Assembly: GCA_003645825.1 (NCBI GenBank)
Contig: QNCQ01000150.1
Span: 1-5,258 of the forward strand
Length of the DNA stretch: 5,258 nt
Reading direction: 5' to 3'
From: Fidelibacterota bacterium
GTDB taxonomy: Bacteria; Fidelibacterota; UBA2242; B5-G15
Positions 1-5,258 of this stretch are shown piece after piece. The notes under the pieces were generated by a model. It had not been told where the DNA came from, made no database searches, and worked only from the letters and a program-made list of their open reading frames with translations. Every line of letters starts with the position of its first letter. Position 1 is the first letter of the stretch. The translations under genes were made by a program, and so were the position numbers.

Positions 1-2061
1 ATGGATTGGTCTCTGGCTCCTTCGGATTTCATCCCCTATCATCCCTCTCCAGATAACTATCAGATACCGGGTGATTCCCCTGGATGGAATGTTCGCTCAG
101 CACACTTCTTTAAAGTCCGCGCCTGTGACCTGATGGACACCATTTTCTATAAAGCATCCCTTGGTCAGGATCAATTGGCCTGCATATGGGGGCATTTACC
201 AGAAACCGACTTCCTGGACAACGTTGTCATAATCGATAGCCTTGCACACAAGATGGAGGAAAAGTATCCCGGGGTAATGTTTAGGTACTGTACAGCAGTG
301 GAAGCCTACAGACTTTACAGAAACTCAAACGATATAACACCTCCCGAGCTTAATATCTCGGAAATTTACAATGATGGGAAAATTGTTGGTTTCGAAATAT
401 CAAGTAACGAGTTGATCTTTCAGGAATCTCCTATAGTTGCTATAAAAGACATCTATGAGAACTACTATCTGGTGGAGCTTGAAAAAATTGGCAACCTTAG
501 ATGGAAAACAAAGGAATTTTTTGAGATTGAAAAAATAGCGAAAGTAGGGATTTCTGTATGTGATACTGTCGGCAATCAAACCACCAGAATAATAAATTTT
601 CTTCCTGACGATATTTTCATCGATGACTCTGATGCCAACTTCCAACTTATAGGGGGCAGCTGGAGTGAATACGAGCACTATCTTTCCTGGAATGGCAACT
701 TCAAACTTGCTACTGTAACCAAGAGCAACCCTGCAATTGCTCTCTGGACGTTCCACGTTACAACGCCCCACTACTACAATATTTACGCTCTTGTACCTGA
801 TATTGGCAGAAAATGGGCAGCTACCTATTATGTTTTTAATAATGAAACATGCGTCGACACTATCAGATATACCCAACCGATACAGTCAGGAGAATGGCTC
901 TACCTAACTACTCTATTCTTAGAAGAGAACTCTGTGGGGAAAATAGAGTTAAAAGTTTCAGGCGAGGAAAACACGACTTTGTACACCTTCGCCGATGCGA
1001 TAAAGGTATCTCCACTGGTCAAAGATAAGGAATTGTACGTTGCACCTGGCTTTGTTGATTTTGGTTTGGTAAGTGAAGGCGATACGGTCTATAAAGATCT
1101 GCTACTTGAAAATAGGGGTATACAGCCTTTGGAAATTTTGAATATAACCTCTGTCAATGGATATGTAAGTTGCGATAATTTCACGCCTTTTTCCATTCCT
1201 GCACTGGGAGATACCGCCCTAAAAATGGGATTCTCAACACAGAAAGTTGGAGTTTATCATGACACTTTAATCGTAGAAAGCGATGCTCCAAACTGTATAA
1301 AATTTTATATCCCTGTCTCCGCAACCGTCGAACTCTACTCAGTTGTAATAGATAATGAAGATTCTCAGAATTACTCCGAAATTGGAGAATGGCGCTATAG
1401 TGTTGCTCAAGCATACGGACCAACCAGCAGGTATGCATGGCTAAACCAAAAACCTCTTGCCCAAGCCTGTTTCAGAAGTAAGCTAAAAAAAGAAGGGATA
1501 TATGAAATTTTTGAGATTGTACCTACAACGGAAAACGCTACAGATAAGGCAATTTACAAAGTTTGCATAGAGGATTCTCTTATCGACTCTGTAGAAGTGG
1601 ATCAGAACATCGGAAGTGGAAACTGGGTAAGTCTCGGACAATACCACCTACCAAACAATACTGAAATCAAGATTAAGGTATGTGACTCTGGAAGAAATAC
1701 GCGCAGAAATGCCGTTCTCAGGGCTGATGCGATAAAATTTAAGCTAATACACGAAACAACCAGAGACCAGATCGCAAGCAAAAGCAACGACCTACCGTCT
1801 GCTTTCTCTGTAAAACAGAACTATCCTAATCCTGTGAATTCAATCACCACTGTGGAGTATTTCTTGCCATCAGAATCTTTTGTAAACATCTTCGTATATG
1901 ACATTGCGGGAAGGCTCGTGGAGTCGCGTAAATTCGAGAAACAACCAGCAGGCACCTATAAGTACAATATAGATGTTTTCAGCTATTCTTCTGGGATTTA
2001 TATCTATACTGTCGAGACAGTTTTTGGAAGGAAGTCTGTGAAAATGATAGTGGTTAAATAA
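1..2061 (+). CDS. Secreted T9SS cargo protein with two golvesin-like domains, 5'-partial
   Basis: This is the C-terminal part of a large exported protein, probably released or attached at the cell surface by the type IX secretion system. Residues 1-110 are the end of an unidentified domain containing WGHLPETDFLDN (63-74) and FRYCTAVEAYRLYR (94-107); they faintly resemble the flank of polysaccharide-deacetylase-like enzymes, which is only an inference. Residues 111-200 look Ig-like (starts DITPPEL, ends near DTVGN). Residues about 206-338 and 447-584 are two related golvesin-like beta domains; both have aromatic-rich cores and end in ADAIK. Residues about 344-443 form an ASH/HYDIN-type beta domain (FVDFGLVSEGD, ENRG, IPVSATV). 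Residues 600-686 are a type A sorting domain with QNYPNP at 606-611, YDIAGRLV, SSGIYIYTV and a basic VKMIVVK end. There is no signal peptide and no visible ribosome binding site, although T9SS cargo needs Sec export, so the ATG at base 1 is probably internal and the gene runs off the window. The stop is TAA. The sorting domain is confident; the enzymatic role is unknown. Confidence 0.88.
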   Translation: MDWSLAPSDFIPYHPSPDNYQIPGDSPGWNVRSAHFFKVRACDLMDTIFYKASLGQDQLACIWGHLPETDFLDNVVIIDSLAHKMEEKYPGVMFRYCTAVEAYRLYRNSNDITPPELNISEIYNDGKIVGFEISSNELIFQESPIVAIKDIYENYYLVELEKIGNLRWKTKEFFEIEKIAKVGISVCDTVGNQTTRIINFLPDDIFIDDSDANFQLIGGSWSEYEHYLSWNGNFKLATVTKSNPAIALWTFHVTTPHYYNIYALVPDIGRKWAATYYVFNNETCVDTIRYTQPIQSGEWLYLTTLFLEENSVGKIELKVSGEENTTLYTFADAIKVSPLVKDKELYVAPGFVDFGLVSEGDTVYKDLLLENRGIQPLEILNITSVNGYVSCDNFTPFSIPALGDTALKMGFSTQKVGVYHDTLIVESDAPNCIKFYIPVSATVELYSVVIDNEDSQNYSEIGEWRYSVAQAYGPTSRYAWLNQKPLAQACFRSKLKKEGIYEIFEIVPTTENATDKAIYKVCIEDSLIDSVEVDQNIGSGNWVSLGQYHLPNNTEIKIKVCDSGRNTRRNAVLRADAIKFKLIHETTRDQIASKSNDLPSAFSVKQNYPNPVNSITTVEYFLPSESFVNIFVYDIAGRLVESRKFEKQPAGTYKYNIDVFSYSSGIYIYTVETVFGRKSVKMIVVK

Positions 2062-2214
2062 AAAGACCATTATCTAACAATCCAGTGTTCATAATTTAGT
2101 AGTGAAAATCCTCAAGCAACCGTGAAGTAGGGATTAATCATTCTTAGGCAAGCCCTTCCGGGGTGAGAGATGGCGATATGACCTTTTATTGATTTCTACA
2201 CTGTACCATCATGT

Positions 2215-3150
2215 TTAATCTATGTTGTATTTACACCCCTGGAAAGTCCCCCTTTTTTCGAGTGTATTCCTTATCTCATTTAATATCCAGGACTTCGATC
2301 TTTTCCAATTTGGTGCTACAAGTGTGTTATTTTTTGCCTCTCCGATTAGTCTCTGAATAACTATATCCGGTCTTAACTTTTCAAGAAAGTCCGCTATGAT
2401 TTCAATCCATTCTTCTTCGGAGAACAATTTAAAAGGATTACTGCCGTAATAATATTCCAAAGGAGTATTTTTAACCACATGTAGATTATGAACTTTTATC
2501 GAGTCGACTGGGAGAACATTTATTTTCTCCGCAGACATAAGAATCTCGCTTTTTGTCTCACCGGGAAAACCGAAAATGATATGCGCTGCCACATCTAACC
2601 CATACCGCTTTGTTTTTTCTATTGCCATAACAGAAGTTTTAAAGTCATGTCCTCGCTGTGCCCAGTCCAAATTCTTATCATACACAGATTCAACACCATA
2701 TTCAACCGAAATAAAGTAGTCTTTGTTCAAGTCCGAAAGTATTTTCAGAATCTCATCATTGACGCAGTCTGGTCTTGTCCCTATGCATAGACCTACTACA
2801 TCTTTGAAAGAGAGTGCTTCAGCGTATAGTTTCTCCAGCTTTTCTACAGGGGCATATGTATTCGTATAAGCCTGGAAATAAACAAGAAATTTATCCGCTT
2901 TTTTTCTTTCTTTTAGCTTTTCAATAGACTCTCTAATCTGCTCCTTGACTGACTTCAGCCCTTTTCTCCTATCCACAGAAAAGCTAAGATTATTGCAATA
3001 CAGGCACCCTCTGGTGCCAAGAGTTCCATCACGGGTAGGGCAGGTAAACCCTGCATCAACGCCTATTTTGTAAACCTTCGTTCCAAACTTCTTTCTCAAA
3101 AAGTAACTATATCTATAGTAGCGATCTTCCAGAGGGAAAGGCAATAACAT
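2215..3150 (-). CDS. Radical SAM protein, TIGR01212 / YhcC family
   Basis: This is a full-length member (311 aa) of the YhcC/TIGR01212 radical SAM family, whose reaction is not established to my knowledge. The cluster motif is the family's CX11CX2C: C37, C49 and C52, inside GFTCPTRDG and GCLYCNN, expected to hold a 4Fe-4S cluster that cleaves S-adenosylmethionine. Other family blocks are present in order: YFQAYTNTYAP (91-101), IGTRPDCV (123-130), SVEYGVES (148-155), LDWAQRGHDF (161-170), AAHIIFGFPGET (188-199), VIQRLIGEA (264-272), LVAPNW (277-282) and LEKRGTFQG (297-305). The C-terminal part belongs to the same domain type as the C-terminal radical SAM region of Elp3. The ATG lies directly after the hisS TAA with no spacer and no clear Shine-Dalgarno sequence, so translation probably depends on reinitiation by ribosomes leaving hisS. 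It is the last gene of the operon and converges on the T9SS cargo gene. The family call is firm; a tRNA-related role is inference. Confidence 0.95.
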   Translation of the reverse strand: MLLPFPLEDRYYRYSYFLRKKFGTKVYKIGVDAGFTCPTRDGTLGTRGCLYCNNLSFSVDRRKGLKSVKEQIRESIEKLKERKKADKFLVYFQAYTNTYAPVEKLEKLYAEALSFKDVVGLCIGTRPDCVNDEILKILSDLNKDYFISVEYGVESVYDKNLDWAQRGHDFKTSVMAIEKTKRYGLDVAAHIIFGFPGETKSEILMSAEKINVLPVDSIKVHNLHVVKNTPLEYYYGSNPFKLFSEEEWIEIIADFLEKLRPDIVIQRLIGEAKNNTLVAPNWKRSKSWILNEIRNTLEKRGTFQGCKYNID

Positions 3151-4419
3151 TTAGACAGAGGATATTTTTTGCTTCAAAGTAGGTATTAAAAGGTTCAACC
3201 CTATCTCTTCCTGATAACTTTTACTCATATCTCGAAGAATAACTTTATTTCGTTTAAGTTCATCTTCTCCCACAATCACAACATACTTTGCTTTTTTCCT
3301 TCCTGCATCTCGCATTTGCGCCTTGGGTGATCGCCTCAAAGTATCGAACTCACAAGGTATATTTTGGTCTCGCAATTCCCAGGATAGCCTAAAACCATAT
3401 TCTCTTGCTTTTTCCCCAATGCTAACTATATAAACGAGATTGCTATCAGTAACAGGAATCTTCCCAGCTTCCTCAAGAGCAATCAGCAGTCTCTCGATGC
3501 CTCCTGCAACTCCGACCGCAGGAGTGGGTTTTCCTCCCAGATCCTCAACCAGATAGTCATACCGTCCCCCACCACACAGAGCATCCTGTGAGCCAAGGAG
3601 AGGGCTGGTTATCTCAAAAGTCGTACGTGTATAGTAATCGAGCCCTCTTACAAGCTTGTGATCAATCTGATATGAGACACCTGCTATGTCAAGCAACTTC
3701 AAAACCAGAGAAAAATGTTCTTTATCCTCATCAGAAATATGATCAATGATTCTGGGGGCATGCTCATCAAGCAGTTCCTGGCATTTCTGATTTTTACAAT
3801 CGAAGATCCTCAAAACATTCCTTGAAAATCTTGTCTGGCATGTTGGACATAGGTCATTCTTGCAAGGTGCAATATTTTCTCTAAGCAGTTCTAAATAAGC
3901 TTTTCGGGTTCGCCTGTTGCCAATTGAGTTTATCTTTACAGAAAGGTCATCAAGCCCTAAACTTTTAAGTATAGTGTAGGAGAGAACAATTATTTCAGCG
4001 TCAGCTTCTGGATAAGGAGTACCAATTATTTCAAAGCCATACTGGTGAAACTGTCTTAGCCTCCCTTTTTGAGGCTTTTCCTGCCGGAATAGAGCGTCAA
4101 TGTAGTAAACACGCATAACAGCGGACATCTGTTCCAGGTTGTTCTGGATGTACGCTCTTATCACCGGAGCCGTCATCTCAGGTTTCAGGGTTATGCTCGT
4201 TTTGCTTTTGTCCAGGAATGTATACATTTCTTTGGAAACTATGTCGGTTTCATTCCCAATGCCTCTTACAAACAGTTCCGTCACCTCAAATGCAGGGGTC
4301 TTAATATAGCTAAAGTTATTAAGGAGAGCAAACTCTCTTATCTTATCTCCAATGTACAACCATTTATAGGATTCATGCGGCAATATATCCCTCGTGCCCT
4401 TTACTCTCGAATACTTCAT
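3151..4419 (-). CDS. hisS: Histidyl-tRNA synthetase (HisRS)
   Basis: This cytosolic class II aminoacyl-tRNA synthetase activates histidine with ATP and charges tRNA-His. At 422 aa it has the usual length of a bacterial HisRS. The N-terminus MKYSRVKGTRDILP is typical of the family. Visible elements are LKPEMTAPVIRAY (78-90), motif 2 FRQEKPQKGRLRQFHQ (111-126, with the ATP-binding Arg), the histidine-specific loop LVRGLDYYTRTTFE (256-269), GGGRYD (283-288) and motif 3 GVAGGIERL (303-311). An anticodon-binding domain fills about 325-422. The insertion region 186-213 holds five cysteines. The start was placed at the ATG at 4419-4417, because it gives the usual N-terminus; a GTG one codon upstream (4422-4420) overlaps the preceding TAG by one base and would add a single Met. 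No strong Shine-Dalgarno sequence is visible, consistent with coupling to the preceding gene. Identification is essentially certain; only the exact start is in doubt. Confidence 0.98.
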   Translation of the reverse strand: MKYSRVKGTRDILPHESYKWLYIGDKIREFALLNNFSYIKTPAFEVTELFVRGIGNETDIVSKEMYTFLDKSKTSITLKPEMTAPVIRAYIQNNLEQMSAVMRVYYIDALFRQEKPQKGRLRQFHQYGFEIIGTPYPEADAEIIVLSYTILKSLGLDDLSVKINSIGNRRTRKAYLELLRENIAPCKNDLCPTCQTRFSRNVLRIFDCKNQKCQELLDEHAPRIIDHISDEDKEHFSLVLKLLDIAGVSYQIDHKLVRGLDYYTRTTFEITSPLLGSQDALCGGGRYDYLVEDLGGKPTPAVGVAGGIERLLIALEEAGKIPVTDSNLVYIVSIGEKAREYGFRLSWELRDQNIPCEFDTLRRSPKAQMRDAGRKKAKYVVIVGEDELKRNKVILRDMSKSYQEEIGLNLLIPTLKQKISSV

Positions 4420-4421
4420 CA

Positions 4422-4763
4422 CTATTCCAGATCTATATCTACATAATTTTTCAAAAGCTCACGAGCTTGGAAAGTTTTCTCCTCAGGGACAAAGACCTTA
4501 GCATAAGAGCCAGGCATAGATGTACCCGTTGTTGTAAGTGCACCATGGAAAAAATCTGTGATAAGAAGAGCAGGAATTCCATTTTTTTCAAGAAGTTCCT
4601 TTGCCATATCTCCATACAGAGACGATTGAAGAGTACCAACCGGAACCCACTTAATACTGACAGGCTGTTCTTCAGAAAGCTTGTCGACAAGCTCAGTACC
4701 GCAGTCCGGACACTTCTTTACGCCTTCCACAAATTCATATCTACATTTTGGGCAAAAAGGCAT
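4422..4763 (-). CDS. Zinc-ribbon protein with DUF2007-like domain
   Basis: This is a small (113 aa), probably cytosolic protein of unknown function. Residues 1-25 form a zinc ribbon of two CPxC-type knuckles, C4/C7 (CPKC) and C18/C21 (CPDC), 10 residues apart, with all four ligands intact. Residues about 38-107 resemble DUF2007, named as a putative prokaryotic signal-transducing domain: VPVGTLQSSLYGDMAKELL followed by GIPALL, a variable loop (71-85) and YAKVFVPEEKTFQARELL. This is a ferredoxin-like alpha/beta pattern. There is no signal peptide or membrane segment. The start is supported by AGGAG six bases upstream of the ATG. The gene follows the PTS EIIA gene by 9 nt, and its TAG touches the hisS start region. 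Its position suggests a regulatory or accessory role, but this is inference from context. The zinc ribbon is certain by inspection; the DUF2007 assignment is probable. Confidence 0.85.
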   Translation of the reverse strand: MPFCPKCRYEFVEGVKKCPDCGTELVDKLSEEQPVSIKWVPVGTLQSSLYGDMAKELLEKNGIPALLITDFFHGALTTTGTSMPGSYAKVFVPEEKTFQARELLKNYVDIDLE

Positions 4764-4769
4764 TTTTAT

Positions 4770-4774
4770 CTCCT
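4770..4774 (-). promoter_or_regulatory. Ribosome binding site of the zinc-ribbon gene
   Basis: AGGAG on the minus strand lies six bases before the ATG at 4763. It overlaps the TAG stop (4775-4773) of the EIIA gene, so ribosomes ending EIIA translation finish on top of this site. This fits coupled translation and confirms the start of the zinc-ribbon gene. It is the clearest Shine-Dalgarno sequence in the operon. Confidence 0.8.
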
Positions 4775-5234
4775 AATATTTTTTATCATATTTATGGAAA
4801 ACACGAGCTATCTCCTCAGGTGATTGAGCTTCAAGAATTTCTTCTCTTGCCTGTACAGTATTCAGTATTCTGGAAAACTTACTAAGAAGTTTCAGATGTT
4901 TACTGGGTTGCTTTTCAGGGGTCAAAAGCAAAACAAAAATATAAACAGGCTGTCCGTCAACGGCATCAAAATCTACCCCTTTCCTGGATACCCCCACGCA
5001 AACAAGAACCTCATCGGTATAGGGATACTTACCATGAGGTATTGCAACTCCTCTCCCAACACCTGTGCTCATCAACTTCTCCCTTTCCATAACCGCTTTC
5101 CTGGCAATCTCTGGATGAGTCAGCTTTCCTGCACCCTGGAGAGCATAAATAAGTTTTGATATCACCTCCTCTTTGGAACTTGCTTCCAGGGGATATACAA
5201 CGAGCTCTGGTGTCAGCACTTTTGATAGCTCCAT
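4773..5234 (-). CDS. Stand-alone PTS EIIA, fructose/nitrogen (PtsN-like) type
   Basis: This is a 153-aa single-domain EIIA of the fructose/mannitol superfamily, the size of PtsN (EIIA-Ntr). Such proteins accept phosphate from HPr on a histidine and either pass it to an EIIB or act as regulators. The active-site histidine is H67 in GRGVAIPHGK (60-69). A second conserved histidine is H113 in HLKLLSKFSRIL (113-124). Family blocks GVDFDAVDGQPVYIFVLLLTPE (86-107) and SPEEIA (138-143) are present. No EIIB, EIIC, EI or HPr gene is in the window, so a regulatory role is more likely than sugar uptake. The ATG at 5234 is the only likely start: in-frame stops lie four codons upstream, and AGGA sits seven bases before it. 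The gene heads the visible part of the operon; its TAG overlaps the Shine-Dalgarno sequence of the zinc-ribbon gene. Domain identity is firm, but true PtsN orthology cannot be settled here. Confidence 0.93.
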   Translation of the reverse strand: MELSKVLTPELVVYPLEASSKEEVISKLIYALQGAGKLTHPEIARKAVMEREKLMSTGVGRGVAIPHGKYPYTDEVLVCVGVSRKGVDFDAVDGQPVYIFVLLLTPEKQPSKHLKLLSKFSRILNTVQAREEILEAQSPEEIARVFHKYDKKY

Positions 5235-5241
5235 CTCCCAA

Positions 5242-5245
5242 TCCT
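5242..5245 (-). promoter_or_regulatory. Ribosome binding site of the EIIA gene
   Basis: AGGA on the minus strand is seven bases before the ATG at 5234. A GGGAG directly abuts the ATG but is too close to act as a Shine-Dalgarno sequence. The AGGA overlaps the TAG of a tandem in-frame stop cluster, which leaves no longer reading frame and so fixes the start. Confidence 0.6.
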
Positions 5246-5252
5246 ATCATTA
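5244..5252 (-). other. Tandem stop codons TAA-TGA-TAG, probable end of an upstream gene
   Basis: On the minus strand the three different stop codons follow one another in a single frame, the same frame as the EIIA gene, ending nine bases before its ATG. The tight spacing seen in the rest of the operon suggests that another minus-strand gene ends here, with only two codons (Phe-Val) inside the window. Which gene this is cannot be seen. In many bacteria ptsN-type genes follow rpoN, hpf/raiA or sit by hprK, so these are candidates by analogy only. The cluster could also be chance in AT-rich spacer DNA. Confidence 0.4.
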
Positions 5253-5258
5253 AACGAA

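Larger units (their letters stand above)
2215..5234 (-). other. Operon: EIIA, zinc-ribbon/DUF2007, hisS, radical SAM
   Basis: Four minus-strand genes are packed with junctions of 9 nt, a 2-nt gap (or a 1-nt overlap if the GTG is used), and 0 nt. No internal promoter or terminator is evident in these junctions, which are too short to hold one. Co-transcription is therefore very likely. The 5' end is outside the window, so no promoter for the unit is visible. The 3' end at 2215 faces the plus-strand cargo gene across 153 bp that contains no clear intrinsic terminator on either strand. Confidence 0.85.

Noticed and set aside
400..876. Minus-strand open frame of 158 codons inside the T9SS cargo gene
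   Set aside because: It lies fully antisense to a well-supported coding region, has no ribosome binding site, and its translation resembles no family I know.
2062..2214. Possible terminator or small RNA between the convergent genes
   Set aside because: The best inverted repeats are weak: an imperfect AATCCT/AGGGATT pair (2107-2135) with a long loop, and a short GCCC/GGGT pair around 2152-2164. Neither is followed by a T-run on either strand. GATTAATC (2132-2139) is only a short palindrome. Nothing matches a riboswitch or tRNA that I can recognise.
4824..5159. Plus-strand open frame of 111 codons opposite the EIIA gene
   Set aside because: It is antisense to a clear EIIA domain with intact active-site motifs; its composition is that of a shadow frame. 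The same applies to the plus-strand frame at 4467-4823 and the minus-strand frames at 4451-4690 and 5029-5250.
4773..5234. Sugar-specific PTS transporter locus
   Set aside because: Only a single EIIA domain is present; there is no EIIB or EIIC membrane component and no sugar-metabolism gene, so a transporter cannot be supported from this window.
1..5258. CRISPR array, insertion sequence, phage or defence module
   Set aside because: No regularly spaced direct repeats, no transposase, integrase or phage structural motifs, and no terminal inverted repeats were seen; the genes are housekeeping, regulatory or secretion cargo.

Overview
The window looks like a piece of a bacterial genome or metagenome contig from the FCB superphylum or a related candidate phylum (for example Bacteroidota-like, Cloacimonadota, Marinimicrobia or WOR-3-like lineages). 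The main clue is a secreted protein ending in a type A sorting domain of the type IX secretion system (T9SS), a system largely confined to those groups. The DNA is moderately AT-rich throughout, and no stretch looks foreign. The phylum cannot be fixed from this window alone.

Layout: (1) Bases 1-2061, plus strand, hold the C-terminal 686 residues of a large secreted, surface-directed protein. From N to C the parts are the end of an unidentified, possibly catalytic domain, an Ig-like stretch, a golvesin-like domain, an ASH/HYDIN-type beta domain, a second golvesin-like domain and the T9SS sorting domain. It is almost certainly 5'-truncated by the window edge. (2) Bases 2062-2214 are a short gap between convergent genes with no convincing terminator or RNA gene. 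(3) Bases 2215-5234, minus strand, are a compact four-gene operon. Read in transcription order it encodes a stand-alone fructose/nitrogen-type PTS EIIA protein, a small zinc-ribbon plus DUF2007-like protein, histidyl-tRNA synthetase (hisS), and a YhcC/TIGR01212-family radical SAM protein. Junctions are 9 nt, about 2 nt (or a 1-nt overlap) and 0 nt, so the genes are very probably co-transcribed and partly translationally coupled. (4) Bases 5235-5258 carry the ribosome binding site of the EIIA gene and a tandem TAA-TGA-TAG, probably the end of another gene of the same operon that lies outside the window.

How the genes fit together: hisS and the radical SAM gene suggest a tRNA/translation theme, since the radical SAM family shares its C-terminal domain type with the tRNA-modifying enzyme Elp3. 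The EIIA protein and the DUF2007-like protein look like regulatory or sensing components. No EIIB, EIIC, EI or HPr is present, so the EIIA is more likely a regulator than a sugar transporter part. I found no CRISPR array, mobile element, tRNA, rRNA or obvious defence system. The window is mostly ordinary; the items worth a second look are the operon composition and the architecture of the T9SS cargo protein.
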